Shown: one piece after another, positions 52,576 through 62,483 of the stretch
How the letters are laid out: every line of letters begins with the position of its first letter
How positions within the stretch are numbered: the stretch's first letter is position 1
NCBI GenBank assembly: GCA_945888625.1
Contig: CAMDAH010000003.1
Location: 1-64,000 of the forward strand
Direction of reading: 5' to 3'
Origin: Chryseobacterium gleum
Lineage (GTDB): Bacteria; Bacteroidota; Bacteroidia; Flavobacteriales_D; Crocinitomicaceae
Length of the DNA stretch: 64,000 bases
Program-made: the position numbers and the translations under genes
The notes under the pieces: model-generated
Databases searched by the model: none
What the model was told of the DNA's origin: nothing
Seen by the model: only the letters and a program-made list of their open reading frames with translations

Positions 52576-54516
52576 ATGATTCAAGTTTCTTTGCCTGATG
52601 GTTCCATACGTGAATATCCGAAAGGAAGCACAGCAATGGATGTAGCTTTAAGTATTTCGGAAGGTCTAGCACGTAATGTTTTGGCAGCGAAAATTGATAA
52701 TGTTGTTCAAGATGCCAGTTTTTCTATTACAACTAATTGTCAACTTCAATTAGTAACGTGGAATGATGTGGAAGGGAAATCGACCATGTGGCATTCCTCT
52801 GCGCATTTAATGGCCGAAGCTTTGGAGTTTATTTTCCCTGGAATTAAGCTGGCAATTGGTCCGCCTATTGCAAATGGTTTTTATTATGATGTTGATTTAG
52901 GCGATCAAAGCATTACCGAAAAGGATCTTGTTTTGGTGGAGGAAAAAATGAAGGAACTGGCAAAAGCGAAGAACCCATTTGTTCGAAAGGAGATGTCGAA
53001 AGTTGACGCTATCGCCTATTTTACTGAGAAAAATGATCCCTACAAATTAGAATTATTAGCTGATTTGACCGATGGCACTATTACTTTTTATACGCAAGGA
53101 AATTTTACCGACTTATGCCGGGGGCCACACATCCCAGACACTGGATTTATTAAAGCGATAAAATTGCTCTCAATAGCAGGAGCATATTGGCGTGGGGACG
53201 AAAAAAATAAGCAGTTAACTAGAATTTACGGCATAACATTCCCAAAACAAAGTGAACTAGTTACCTATTTAGAAAAATTAGAAGAGGCAAAAAGACGTGA
53301 CCATAGAAAATTAGGAAAGGAATTGGACCTATTTACTTTTTCAGCCAAGGTTGGACAAGGATTGCCTCTTTGGTTGCCTAAAGGAGCGGCATTGCGAGAG
53401 CGTTTGGAAAATTTTCTCAAGAAAGCACAACGAAAAGCTGGGTACCAACAAGTGATTACGCCACATATCGGGAATAAGGAATTGTATGTCTGCTCCGGCC
53501 ATTATGAAAAATACGGTGCTGATTCTTTCCAACCCATCAAAACGCCCGATCCTAACGAGGAGTTTTACTTAAAGCCAATGAATTGTCCGCATCATTGTGA
53601 AATATTTAAGGCGCGACCTAGATCCTACAAAGATTTACCTACGCGCTTTGCAGAGTTTGGGACCGTCTATCGCTACGAGCAATCAGGGGAATTGCACGGA
53701 TTAACACGAGTGCGAAGTTTTACGCAAGACGATGCGCATATTTTTTGTACGCAAGAACAAGTAAAAGATGAATTCAAAAATGTCATCGATATTGTTTTAT
53801 ATGTGTTAAAAACACTTGATTTTCAAAATTTTACTGCGCAGATATCACTTAGAGACAAGGAAAAATCCACCAAGTACATTGGTACAGACGAAAATTGGGC
53901 AAAAGCAGAACAGGCAATCATTGAGGCAGCCAAAGAAAAAAACTTGGAAACTGTTGTAGCATATGGCGAGGCTGCCTTCTATGGTCCAAAACTTGATTTT
54001 ATGGTGCAAGATGCATTGGGTAGGGAATGGCAACTGGGAACAATTCAGGTGGATTATAATCTACCGGAACGGTTTGAATTGGAATACGTTGGTGCCGATA
54101 ATCAAAAACATCGCCCCGTAATGATTCACCGTGCGCCGTTTGGCTCAATGGAACGATTTGTTGCCGTTTTGCTCGAGCATTGTGCCGGTGATTTTCCGCT
54201 TTGGCTAGCTTCGGATCAATTTATTATCCTACCAGTTTCAGAAAAATACAACGAGTATGCCCAAAAAGTTTCAGAATTCCTAAATAATTCCGATATTCGC
54301 GGTCTTGTTGACGATCGTAATGAAAAAGTAGGGAAGAAAATCCGCGATGCTGAATTGGACAAAATCCCGTTTATGCTTATTGTTGGAGAAGAAGAGGCAA
54401 CATTAAATACAGTGTCAGTAAGGCAAAGAGCCAAAGGAGATCTTGGTAAATTGCCTTTTGAAGAGTTTGTTGTCGTTGTGCAGAATGAAATAGAATTACA
54501 ATTGTCAAGTAAATAG
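52576..54516 (+). CDS. thrS: Threonine--tRNA ligase
   Basis: ThrRS charges tRNA-Thr. The 646 residues show the TGS domain ([21 protein letters not shown]), the editing domain ([11 protein letters not shown], with the second half ending [14 protein letters not shown]), the class II catalytic core with the zinc Cys/His ([35 protein letters not shown]) and the anticodon-binding domain. A TTG at 52555 would add seven residues but sits inside the -7 element, so I use ATG 52576. infC follows after 13 bases. Confidence 0.98.
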   Translation: MIQVSLPDGSIREYPKGSTAMDVALSISEGLARNVLAAKIDNVVQDASFSITTNCQLQLVTWNDVEGKSTMWHSSAHLMAEALEFIFPGIKLAIGPPIANGFYYDVDLGDQSITEKDLVLVEEKMKELAKAKNPFVRKEMSKVDAIAYFTEKNDPYKLELLADLTDGTITFYTQGNFTDLCRGPHIPDTGFIKAIKLLSIAGAYWRGDEKNKQLTRIYGITFPKQSELVTYLEKLEEAKRRDHRKLGKELDLFTFSAKVGQGLPLWLPKGAALRERLENFLKKAQRKAGYQQVITPHIGNKELYVCSGHYEKYGADSFQPIKTPDPNEEFYLKPMNCPHHCEIFKARPRSYKDLPTRFAEFGTVYRYEQSGELHGLTRVRSFTQDDAHIFCTQEQVKDEFKNVIDIVLYVLKTLDFQNFTAQISLRDKEKSTKYIGTDENWAKAEQAIIEAAKEKNLETVVAYGEAAFYGPKLDFMVQDALGREWQLGTIQVDYNLPERFELEYVGADNQKHRPVMIHRAPFGSMERFVAVLLEHCAGDFPLWLASDQFIILPVSEKYNEYAQKVSEFLNNSDIRGLVDDRNEKVGKKIRDAELDKIPFMLIVGEEEATLNTVSVRQRAKGDLGKLPFEEFVVVVQNEIELQLSSK

Positions 54517-54529
54517 TTTAAATTAACGA

Positions 54530-55075
54530 ATGAGAAGAAACCCAAGAACGTTTGTAAAAAGAGAAGTAGAAGCACTCCACCGAATTAATGAAAAAATAAT
54601 AGCAACTGAGGTGAGGTTGATTACCGAGGGACAAGAACCTCAATTAGTTTCTACTTTTAATGCAATCCAAATGGCTGAAGCTCAAGAGTTAGATTTAGTT
54701 GAAATTTCGCCAAATGCGAAGCCGCCTGTTTGTAAAATAATGGATTATAAAAAGTTCCTTTATAATCAGAAGAGAAAACAAAAGGAATTAAAAGCGAAGC
54801 AGAGCAAAATTGTAGTTAAAGAAATACGTTTTGGTCCGAATACAGACGACCACGACTTTAATTTTAAGTTAGCGCATGCGAGAAAATTTTTGGAGGAGGG
54901 AAGTAAAGTAAAGGCCTATGTTTTTTTTAGGGGAAGAACAATAGTTTTTAAAGATAGAGGAGAAATTCTTTTGTTGAAGTTTGCACAGGAACTAGCAGAG
55001 GTAGGAGTGGTTGAACAATTGCCCAAGTTGGAAGGAAAGAAAATGATTTTAATGATTAATTCAAAAAAGAAATAA
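54530..55075 (+). CDS. infC: Translation initiation factor IF-3
   Basis: IF-3 binds the 30S subunit and checks the start codon. The 181-residue protein has the N-terminal domain ([39 protein letters not shown]) and C-terminal domain ([38 protein letters not shown]). It starts with ATG, not the AUU of enteric infC, so start-codon autocontrol is not expected. Part of thrS-infC-rpmI-rplT. Confidence 0.97.
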   Translation: MRRNPRTFVKREVEALHRINEKIIATEVRLITEGQEPQLVSTFNAIQMAEAQELDLVEISPNAKPPVCKIMDYKKFLYNQKRKQKELKAKQSKIVVKEIRFGPNTDDHDFNFKLAHARKFLEEGSKVKAYVFFRGRTIVFKDRGEILLLKFAQELAEVGVVEQLPKLEGKKMILMINSKKK

Positions 55076-55114
55076 AGAAGCTGATAATAAAACAAACCAT
55101 TAAAAAGTAACACA

Positions 55115-55312
55115 ATGCCAAAAATGAAAACAAAATCCAGTGCGAAGAAGCGATTCACTATCACTGGAAGTGGAAAAATTAAGCGTAAGCACGCTTTCAA
55201 AAGCCACATCTTAACTAAAATGTCTACGAAACGAAAGCGAAATCTTACGCATGCGGGATTGGTACACAACGCTGATTTACCCAATGTGAAGTTGATGCTT
55301 TGTATGAAATAG
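55115..55312 (+). CDS. rpmI: 50S ribosomal protein L35
   Basis: The 65-residue basic protein reads [20 protein letters not shown], then [21 protein letters not shown], the full L35 signature. It is 39 bases after infC and 89 bases before rplT. Confidence 0.96.
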   Translation: MPKMKTKSSAKKRFTITGSGKIKRKHAFKSHILTKMSTKRKRNLTHAGLVHNADLPNVKLMLCMK

Positions 55313-55401
55313 ACCCTATTGGTTCTTAAATCTTTAACCCGATAACGAGTAGATAAGCCTTCTTAAACAGTGAAGCACTTTTTATCAAAAAATTTAAAAT
55401 T

Positions 55402-55749
55402 ATGCCTAGATCAGTAAACCACGTAGCTTCAAGAGCTAAGAGAAAAAACTTGATGAAATTAGCCAAAGGTTACTTTGGTAGAAGAAAAAATGTTTGGACC
55501 GTTGCGAAAAACGCCATTGAAAAAGGACTTGTTTATGCGTACATTGGTAGAAAACAAAAAAAGAGAAGTTATCGTTCACTTTGGATAACGCGTATTAACG
55601 CCGGTACTCGACAGTACGGAATGAGTTACTCACAATTTATGGGTGCCGTTAATAAAAGCGGAATTGAACTAAATCGCAAAGTTTTAGCTGATTTAGCTTT
55701 GAATCATCCTGCTGCTTTTAAAGCAGTATTTGATAAAGTAACGAACTAA
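55402..55749 (+). CDS. rplT: 50S ribosomal protein L20
   Basis: L20 binds 23S rRNA early in large-subunit assembly. The 115 residues match the family: [59 protein letters not shown]. Length is standard. The 89-base spacer from rpmI may hold RNA control elements but I could not define a structure. A strong terminator follows. Confidence 0.98.
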   Translation: MPRSVNHVASRAKRKNLMKLAKGYFGRRKNVWTVAKNAIEKGLVYAYIGRKQKKRSYRSLWITRINAGTRQYGMSYSQFMGAVNKSGIELNRKVLADLALNHPAAFKAVFDKVTN

Positions 55750-55766
55750 AATAGTAAACTATCAGC

Positions 55767-55798
55767 AAAAAGCCATCGGTCCAACCGATGGCTTTTTT
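55767..55798 (+). terminator. Rho-independent terminator after rplT
   Basis: AAAAAGCCATCGGT at 55767-55780 pairs with ACCGATGGCTTTTT at 55784-55797 around a 3-base loop, ending in a T run. This is the strongest hairpin in the window and closes the thrS-infC-rpmI-rplT operon. Confidence 0.92.
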
Positions 55799-55814
55799 AA
55801 TTTTATTCTGAATT

Positions 55815-56816
55815 ATGTTGAAAATTGGCGTTTTAGGTCTGGGACATCTTGGAAAAATCCATTTGAAACTACTACTTCAACTACCTGAGCTTTTTGAAGT
55901 AGTTGGTATCTATGATTTAGATAAAGAAGTGGCGCTTAAAGTTTCAAATGATTTTAAGGTCCGGGCATTTGATCAGGTTTCGAAACTTGTGGAGTCGGTT
56001 GATTGTATTGATGTGGTAACGCCTACAATTAATCATTTTGCTGCAGCATCACAAGTGCTACGAAGTAGAAAACATCTTTTTATTGAAAAGCCATTGACTG
56101 AAACCATGGAAGAGGCAAAAGCGCTTCTTCAACTAGCAAGGGAAGCAGACGTCGTGGTTCAAATTGGGCACGTAGAACGGTTTAATCCTGCTTTTCAAGC
56201 TGCACTGCCTTACCTCGACAATCCAATGTTTATTGAAACACATCGTTTGGCTCAGTTTAATCCCAGAGGAACGGATGTGCCTGTTGTGTTGGACTTGATG
56301 ATTCACGATATTGATGTTATTCTTAGCGTTGTGAAATCTAATGTAAAAAAAATTGCCGCTTCAGGAGTGGCCATTGTGAGTGATTCTCACGACATAACCA
56401 ATGCTCGTATAGAATTCGAAAATGGTTGTGTAGCCAACTTAACGGCATCTCGTATTTCATTAAAGAACATGAGAAAATCACGCTTTTTTCAGAAGGAAGC
56501 CTACGTTGGTGTTGATTTTTTAAGTAAGACCCTCGAAGTTGTTCGCATGCAGGATGTTGTGGGTGAACCTGATCCCTTTGATTTAATTATGGATTTGGGC
56601 GAAAATAAACCCAAAAAGAAAATTCTTATTGATAAGCCTGATCTTAATGAAGTGAACGCCATACTAGAAGAATTAAAAGCTTTTGCTTACTCAATTCAAC
56701 AGCAAATTCCAGCGCAAGTTTCGATTGAAGACGGTTATAATGCTATGGATGTGGCTTACAAAATCATTGAAAAACTAAAAGAAAATCGCATTAACCAAAC
56801 AATAATTCCGTCTTAA
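55815..56816 (+). CDS. Gfo/Idh/MocA family oxidoreductase
   Basis: The 333-residue protein has the Rossmann NAD(P) motif KIGVLGLGHLGKIHL at the start, the conserved EKPLTETMEEAKALL at about residue 93, and the C-terminal alpha/beta substrate domain with FNPAFQAALPYLD and LMIHDIDVILSV. Family members oxidise or reduce sugars; in polysaccharide loci many act on UDP-sugars such as UDP-GlcNAc 3-dehydrogenation. It starts 17 bases after the rplT terminator and precedes a lipoprotein and a phosphosugar transferase. Substrate unknown. Confidence 0.9.
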   Translation: MLKIGVLGLGHLGKIHLKLLLQLPELFEVVGIYDLDKEVALKVSNDFKVRAFDQVSKLVESVDCIDVVTPTINHFAAASQVLRSRKHLFIEKPLTETMEEAKALLQLAREADVVVQIGHVERFNPAFQAALPYLDNPMFIETHRLAQFNPRGTDVPVVLDLMIHDIDVILSVVKSNVKKIAASGVAIVSDSHDITNARIEFENGCVANLTASRISLKNMRKSRFFQKEAYVGVDFLSKTLEVVRMQDVVGEPDPFDLIMDLGENKPKKKILIDKPDLNEVNAILEELKAFAYSIQQQIPAQVSIEDGYNAMDVAYKIIEKLKENRINQTIIPS

Positions 56817-56843
56817 TTTCGTTCGTGCGCGGGAGAAGAATCT

Positions 56844-57707
56844 ATGAAGCTAATTATACTGTTTAGTCCTCTTGTTTTGTTACTTTCAACTTGTATCAAA
56901 AACAATCCTGACCCTTCGTGGATCAAAGTAACAGATTGGGCCTTGCTTTCTAACATCAATTATTCGGGTGAAGAAGGCCAATTAACTAAAAATTTAAGTG
57001 AAGCTTGGCTATATGTTGATGATGAGTTAGTTGGCGTTTTTCAATTGCCATTTAAAATTCCAATTTTAAAATCGGGTGGCGTAACTATTAAGTTATTCCC
57101 TGCAATAAAAAATAATGGCATTGCTGCAACGAAAAAAGTATATCCCTTCATGGAGACTTATGAAACGAGTGGTGTTTTAATCAAAAATGATACACTTACC
57201 ATTAATCCCACTACAAAATATAAGGATAATTTGATTTTTACTATTGAAGACTTTGAAGACATCAATACTAATCTAGTCAATGACCCAAACACTTCTACCG
57301 CTAGCTATAGTTTACAAAACACTAATTTGCAGTGGTTTAACGGAAATTTTTATGCGCACGTTGAGTTGAATGCGGTCGATTCCTCGTGGGTCGCATACAC
57401 GAATTGGATCTCCTATATTCCTAAAGGAAAGGAAGTCTATTTGGAAATCGATTATCGAAATACAAATAATGTTGTTACTGGTTTAATTGCAATTTCTCCT
57501 TCCGGTACACTTCCAAATCCACACATTACATTGCAGACCCAAGATGCTTCCACTGTTGTTTGGAAGAAAATGTACATAGATCTTCGTGAAATTGTGGGCG
57601 CTTCTGCTAACTCAGCTTACTTTGAGCAAACCTTTGAGGCCTATTTAGATGACGGTCTAACGTCTTCGTTTATCGAAATTGATAATCTTAAACTGATCCA
57701 TTTTTAA
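56844..57707 (+). CDS. Lipoprotein of unknown function, beta-rich
   Basis: The 287-residue protein has a lipoprotein signal (MKLIILFSPLVLLLSTCIKN; lipobox with Cys17). The first 100 residues are beta-rich (EAWLYVDDELVGVFQLPFKIP); the rest reads like a carbohydrate-binding jelly roll (WVAYTNWISYIPKGKEVYLE). I know no named family for it. It sits between the oxidoreductase and the polyprenyl phosphosugar transferase genes, only 2 bases before the latter, so a role in the same surface glycan is likely (inference). Confidence 0.75.
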   Translation: MKLIILFSPLVLLLSTCIKNNPDPSWIKVTDWALLSNINYSGEEGQLTKNLSEAWLYVDDELVGVFQLPFKIPILKSGGVTIKLFPAIKNNGIAATKKVYPFMETYETSGVLIKNDTLTINPTTKYKDNLIFTIEDFEDINTNLVNDPNTSTASYSLQNTNLQWFNGNFYAHVELNAVDSSWVAYTNWISYIPKGKEVYLEIDYRNTNNVVTGLIAISPSGTLPNPHITLQTQDASTVVWKKMYIDLREIVGASANSAYFEQTFEAYLDDGLTSSFIEIDNLKLIHF

Positions 57708-57709
57708 CA

Positions 57710-59101
57710 ATGAAAAGTAGGGCTTGGGTAGTTCTTTTTATATTTTTTGATTGGCTAGTAGCCTCCGTTTCTTGGACCTTGTTTTTCTACTTTCGTAAAA
57801 CATGGTTTGAAAATAGTCCGTTTGAAGTAGATTCAAATTTTATAATTGGACTAATTGTGTTGCCTTTCCTTTGGTTACTCATTTATTACCTGCAAGGAAG
57901 CTACCATCAGATTAGAAGGATTTATCGTTTTAAAGTTTTAAATCTCACTTTCTTTGGTACCTTACTTGGTGTTATAATCATTTTTTTTACTCTTCTTTTG
58001 GATGATAAAGTCACCAATTATAGAATGTATTATTGGTCTTTTAGTTTATTCTTCTCCTTACAGTTTATTCTTTCTGTTACCTTGAGATTGATTTTAGCAA
58101 CAATTCTAATACATTATTTACGAAAATTTGGCAATGGTTTTCGAACTGTAATTATAGGGGGAAATGAGAAAGCAGTAGGAATATTAGCTGATTTAACGAG
58201 GCAAAAATGGCAAGTTAATTTTATGGTGGGCTACATAAACATCAATGGAACTGACCGATTGTTAGACCAACAAGTAAACTATCTTGGTCATTGTGATAAA
58301 CTCGAATTGTTAATTAGTGAGCATAAAGTTGACGAGGTTATTATTGCCATTGAGAGTTCGGACCACAAACGTATTCAAAAAATTATTACACGTATACAAG
58401 ATGGGCGCCTTAGAATAAAAATTCTGCCTGATATGTACGAATTATTATCGGGCTCCTTAAAAATGACAGATATTTATGGTGCGCTACTTTTAGAAATCGT
58501 TAATGAAACGATGCCTATTTGGCAACAAGCATTAAAAAGATTCATGGATATTCTGATTTCAACTATTGCCCTTATTATGCTTATTCCTGTTTATATTATT
58601 TGTGCTATTGCGGTTAAATTTTCATCATCAGGACCCATATTTTATTTACAAGATCGTATTGGTTTAGATGGTCGTGTTTTTAAAATTATTAAGTTTCGAA
58701 CGATGTATTTAAATTCGGAAGAGGCAGGGCCACAACTTTCTTCTACAAATGATTTACGTATTACGAAAGCGGGTCGTTTTATGCGTAAAACACGATTAGA
58801 TGAATTTCCACAATTTTTAAATGTCATATGGGGTGATATGTCCCTGGTGGGTCCACGACCGGAGCGCCAATTCTACATCGATCAAATTATTCAGTTGGCG
58901 CCGCAATATGTCCATTTGACAAAAGTTCGGCCAGGGATAACCTCTTGGGGACAGGTAAAATACGGGTATGCTGAAAACGTAGAACAAATGTTGGATCGCA
59001 TGAAATTTGATTTGTTATATCTAAAAAATAGAAGCATCGCCTTGGATATAAAAATTATGTTTTATACCATAGCCATCGTTCTTAAAGCGAAAGGCAAGTA
59101 G
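57710..59101 (+). CDS. Polyprenyl glycosylphosphotransferase, WcaJ/WbaP-like
   Basis: These enzymes start a polysaccharide repeat by moving a sugar-1-phosphate onto undecaprenyl phosphate. The 463-residue protein has four N-terminal membrane segments, a CoA-binding-like cytoplasmic domain (about 140-260), and the C-terminal catalytic domain: KRFMDILISTIALIMLIP (membrane re-entrant helix), KIIKFRTMYLNSEE, RKTRLDEFPQFLNV and MSLVGPRPERQFY. It is the third gene of a short plus-strand operon. Sugar specificity cannot be read from the sequence. Confidence 0.93.
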   Translation: MKSRAWVVLFIFFDWLVASVSWTLFFYFRKTWFENSPFEVDSNFIIGLIVLPFLWLLIYYLQGSYHQIRRIYRFKVLNLTFFGTLLGVIIIFFTLLLDDKVTNYRMYYWSFSLFFSLQFILSVTLRLILATILIHYLRKFGNGFRTVIIGGNEKAVGILADLTRQKWQVNFMVGYININGTDRLLDQQVNYLGHCDKLELLISEHKVDEVIIAIESSDHKRIQKIITRIQDGRLRIKILPDMYELLSGSLKMTDIYGALLLEIVNETMPIWQQALKRFMDILISTIALIMLIPVYIICAIAVKFSSSGPIFYLQDRIGLDGRVFKIIKFRTMYLNSEEAGPQLSSTNDLRITKAGRFMRKTRLDEFPQFLNVIWGDMSLVGPRPERQFYIDQIIQLAPQYVHLTKVRPGITSWGQVKYGYAENVEQMLDRMKFDLLYLKNRSIALDIKIMFYTIAIVLKAKGK

Positions 59102-59108
59102 GGCAGTA

Positions 59109-59131
59109 GTGAAATAGGTTTCCTATTTTAC
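59109..59131 (+). terminator. Weak hairpin after the phosphosugar transferase gene
   Basis: GTGAAATAGG at 59109-59118 pairs with CCTATTTTAC at 59122-59131, one G-U pair, 3-base loop, but no T-tract follows. It lies just after the stop, between convergent genes, so it may end transcription both ways. Confidence 0.3.
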
Positions 59132-59261
59132 GATCAAAGGCTTATTCCAAATTTGGGTATATTTTGCGGTTATATTTCAGTTGGATGTAACTAGTAGATT
59201 TTTCTAGGCTAACAGATTGAAGATTGAGTTGTACTATGCAGGTAATCTATGTTTAACATTT

Positions 59262-60536
59262 TTACTTTTCGTTTAGGGAAAGCGTATATTCAAACAAGCT
59301 CAACCATCCTTTCCATTTATCATTGTTTCCCAACGTTTCGTTGTGCCAAATAAATATAAAATCTCCACCATACCGCTGTACTTCCTCATGCAACGAGGAT
59401 GTTTTAATTATAGCTTCTTCAACGCTAAATTTGAGGTATTGGTTAAACGTTCCGTCCATATACATAAAAGGGTGCACCTGCAGTTTCGTAACTTCGTTTG
59501 TGCTTAGATCAAACCAAGGAAATGTCCTCGCCGTTCCTGCCCGAAATCCTACAATATCGTGGTATCCCATGGTGTAATCATGGGTGATTTCTTGGTTGAT
59601 TAGGGTCTGATAGGTCAAGGGAAAAACCAACTTTAGGTAATGTTGCCTACTTTTATTTATGTTTTTACCTGTAATTTCCTCTAATCGTTCAATTTCTTCG
59701 TGTAAATAATAATAATAGCTATTTGATTTATAGCTAGGATGTATGCCTATTTCGGCTTGTTCACTCATGCGCTTAATCAACGTTTGGTGCTTTGGATGCT
59801 TGTAAGAACAATTTTTATCGTATTTCGAGTAATCACCCAAAAGCCAAAAAAGAAGAACTGAATGTCCATTTTTAATCGTGTCCTCAATAATTGTGTACGT
59901 ATCAAAGGGGTCTTTTTTAAGTCTACTTAGTACTTGTTGGCGTTCAATTAAGTTTTTTGTTCTTCCCAATAGGGCATCGCGAAAATTTGCTAAAGAAGTA
60001 CGAATAGCTCCTTTGTGTTTGTAAGCGTATGCATTATCAATATCAAAGGTGGGTAAAAACTGAAAGTTTTGGCCTTTTGAATCGACTGGAATAGAAAGTA
60101 AATCTAGTATTGTATTGCTCCATCGGTCGCAAACGGCTGTTTCGTGCCAACCTAACTTGTATAAAGTTGAATTTTTTCCTTCAAAACGACCGTGTTTATC
60201 AAGTGCTTTCGAATAGTATTCTTCCATTCTACTCAAGATAAAAAATATACTCGCAAGGGGATCTAGGTTGGCATCTAGTTGCAGACAATCAATTCCGTGA
60301 AATGGCTTGCTTGAAATAGTATATTCTTGTATCTTGGTTTCGAAAAGTAGGGGAGATGGGGTAATTTTTACCACATTTTCAAAATGACGGTCAGAATAAT
60401 TTAAGCGCTTTTCATTCAGGCGTCCAAAAGTGACAAAGTCGTCACAAAGAAGGTAGTCTACTCCCCTTTCTTTAAAAATAAAATTTAGGGTGTAAATAAG
60501 TCTATTGGAAATATATTCCGAGTAAATATAAAGCAT
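59262..60536 (-). CDS. DUF7033/polysaccharide deacetylase-like protein
   Basis: The 424-residue protein has an N-terminal helical domain of the DUF7033 type (YIYSEYISNRLIYTLNFIFKE) followed by a polysaccharide deacetylase-like barrel: FLPTFDIDNAYAYK gives the catalytic Asp motif and AEIGIHPSYKSNSY and HDIVGFRAGTARTFPWF the later ones. Such proteins occur in Bacteroidota capsule and O-antigen loci. The start at 60536 overlaps the wecB stop (TAATG), so the two are coupled. A longer frame to 60563 is not supported. Deacetylase activity is not proved. Confidence 0.8.
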   Translation of the reverse strand: MLYIYSEYISNRLIYTLNFIFKERGVDYLLCDDFVTFGRLNEKRLNYSDRHFENVVKITPSPLLFETKIQEYTISSKPFHGIDCLQLDANLDPLASIFFILSRMEEYYSKALDKHGRFEGKNSTLYKLGWHETAVCDRWSNTILDLLSIPVDSKGQNFQFLPTFDIDNAYAYKHKGAIRTSLANFRDALLGRTKNLIERQQVLSRLKKDPFDTYTIIEDTIKNGHSVLLFWLLGDYSKYDKNCSYKHPKHQTLIKRMSEQAEIGIHPSYKSNSYYYYLHEEIERLEEITGKNINKSRQHYLKLVFPLTYQTLINQEITHDYTMGYHDIVGFRAGTARTFPWFDLSTNEVTKLQVHPFMYMDGTFNQYLKFSVEEAIIKTSSLHEEVQRYGGDFIFIWHNETLGNNDKWKGWLSLFEYTLSLNEK

Positions 60537-61687
60537 TAGAGGTCGCTGATGATTTTTGAACAAATAAATTCTGCTGCATTTGCATCGCCATAAAAAGGTG
60601 GAAATGTAAAATCATTTCGCGTATTTAAACTTTCGAAGGCCGCAATTATTTTCGCTTCGTCGGCTCCGGCTAGCATGGCGTTACCGTTGGCAACAATTTC
60701 AATCCATTCGGTTTGTTCTCGTAAAATTAAGCAGGGTTTCCCGAAAAAGAAGGCCTCTTTTTGTAGACCACCACTATCGGTTATAACTAACTCAGCATTT
60801 TTTTCTAGTGCTATTATTTCTAAAAATCCAGTGGGTGGAATGAGCTTAATTTTAGTGTTTGCTACCAGTTTATTTTTTATCGTGGGATGGAGAAGTTCAT
60901 CCATTTTTTTCCGTGCGCGTGGATGCAAGGGTAAAACAATAGAATAGGCTGATATTTCCTGAATTTTTAAGAGTGCACTAAAAATAGCATTTAACTTTGT
61001 TGCATCGTCTGTGTTGGAGTCGCGATGAATCGTACAAAGTACAAACGGTGAATTGGCTAATTCAAGTTCCCTTAGAATGGTTGATTTTTCCTCGGAAATT
61101 TTTGCGAAGTGCATGCTATTATCGTACATAATATCACCACAATGGTAAATATTTGGATGATCAATCGTCGCTTTAAGTTGCCGTGCTAAATTCATTCCTT
61201 CTTTGGCTAAATTCGCAAGTCCTGCACTACTTGGACTAAACAATAGGGTAGACATGTGATCGCACGCAATACGGTTGAGTTCTTCTGGCATTGATTTATT
61301 AAAACTCCGCAGTCCTGCTTCCACGTGAATAAGTGGAATGTGCATCTTTGCAGCAACGAGCGCACCCGCAAGTGTTGAATTGGTATCGCCGTAGACGAGA
61401 AGAGCGTCTGGTTTTTCGTGGAGAACAATTTCTTCTAATCGAATCATCATTTTTCCTGTCTGCTCCCCATGTGAACCACTACCTATGGCCATATTTATGT
61501 GAGGGGTCGGTATGCCTAGAGTAGAAAAAAATACGTCAGACATGTTTTCATCATAATGTTGACCTGTGTGAACGATAAGCTCTTCAATTTCTTGAGAAAA
61601 TAGGTTTTTTATGGCTCTACTGATGGCAGCAGCTTTTATAATTTGTGGACGGGCACCTATAATCGTTATTATTCTTTTTTTTTGCAT
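60536..61687 (-). CDS. wecB: UDP-N-acetylglucosamine 2-epimerase (non-hydrolysing)
   Basis: WecB interconverts UDP-GlcNAc and UDP-ManNAc. The 383 residues have the GT-B-like pattern: IITIIGARPQIIKAAAISR at the start, VHTGQHYDENMSDVFF, LVYGDTNSTLAGALVAAK, LIHVEAGLRSFNKSMPEELNR, and VITDSGGLQKEAFFFGKPC with the active Glu. The product feeds ManNAc sugars of capsule or O-antigen. It lies 2 bases after radC and is coupled to the deacetylase-like gene, forming a small operon. Confidence 0.95.
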   Translation of the reverse strand: MQKKRIITIIGARPQIIKAAAISRAIKNLFSQEIEELIVHTGQHYDENMSDVFFSTLGIPTPHINMAIGSGSHGEQTGKMMIRLEEIVLHEKPDALLVYGDTNSTLAGALVAAKMHIPLIHVEAGLRSFNKSMPEELNRIACDHMSTLLFSPSSAGLANLAKEGMNLARQLKATIDHPNIYHCGDIMYDNSMHFAKISEEKSTILRELELANSPFVLCTIHRDSNTDDATKLNAIFSALLKIQEISAYSIVLPLHPRARKKMDELLHPTIKNKLVANTKIKLIPPTGFLEIIALEKNAELVITDSGGLQKEAFFFGKPCLILREQTEWIEIVANGNAMLAGADEAKIIAAFESLNTRNDFTFPPFYGDANAAEFICSKIISDL

Positions 61688-61689
61688 GT

Positions 61690-62376
61690 TTAGAGTATGC
61701 CTTCATCGGCAAAGCTAAAATAACCATTATCAGTGAAAATGAGGTGATCGAGGATACTTAAATCAACACATTTGCCAAATTCTATGAGTTGTTTTGTTAA
61801 TTGAATATCTTTTTGACTAGGTTTTTTATTGCCGCTAGGGTGATTATGACTAAGAATAATTCCAGTGGCGTGTAAGTCGAGTGCATTACGAAAAATAATT
61901 TTTCCATCAGCTAAAGTTCCAGTCATACTACCAATGGAGATTTGTTTGTGTTGAATTACTTCGTTGCTATTGTTTAGGTAGATTGCAAAAAATTCTTCGT
62001 GTTGTAAATCGGAAAGGAAAGGGTATAAATAATTAAAAACTTGTGTGGAAGAGGTGATTTTTAATCGGTTTTGCTTTATCGAATTTCCTCTCCTTCTGCC
62101 AAGTTCGAGGCAGGCAACGATACTCACAGCTTTAGCTTGACCGATTCCTTTGATTTTCATTAATTCACCAGTTGTTGTTCTTGAAAAACGGAGTAAATCG
62201 CCATTGAAGGGATGCAGCATTTCTTTAGCTAAGTCAACAGCACTTAAATTTTGAGTGCCTGAACCAATTATTATAGCCAATAGTTCAGCATCCGATAAAG
62301 CAGATCGACCTTTTAACAATAATTTTTCTCTAGGACGGTCATCTGTTGCCCAATTTTTAATGGCGTGCATATTCAT
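61690..62376 (-). CDS. radC: RadC family JAB-domain protein
   Basis: The 228-residue protein has the helix-hairpin-helix-like N-terminal half (RPREKLLLKGRSALSDAELLAIIIGSG) and a C-terminal JAB/MPN metalloprotease-like domain with GIILSHNHPSGNKKPSQKD (His-x-His...Asp, zinc-type motif). RadC was linked to DNA repair but its function is uncertain. It shares an operon with wecB and the deacetylase-like gene. The start may be Met3 (62370). Confidence 0.93.
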   Translation of the reverse strand: MNMHAIKNWATDDRPREKLLLKGRSALSDAELLAIIIGSGTQNLSAVDLAKEMLHPFNGDLLRFSRTTTGELMKIKGIGQAKAVSIVACLELGRRRGNSIKQNRLKITSSTQVFNYLYPFLSDLQHEEFFAIYLNNSNEVIQHKQISIGSMTGTLADGKIIFRNALDLHATGIILSHNHPSGNKKPSQKDIQLTKQLIEFGKCVDLSILDHLIFTDNGYFSFADEGIL

Positions 62377-62483
62377 ATAAAATAGTTGAATTGAAAAAAA
62401 AACTGTTGTTTTAAACTTATTTCTTCAACTTATATTGAATTGCATTCGAACTTTCTTTCCACAAACAAAATTAAAACGAACTC

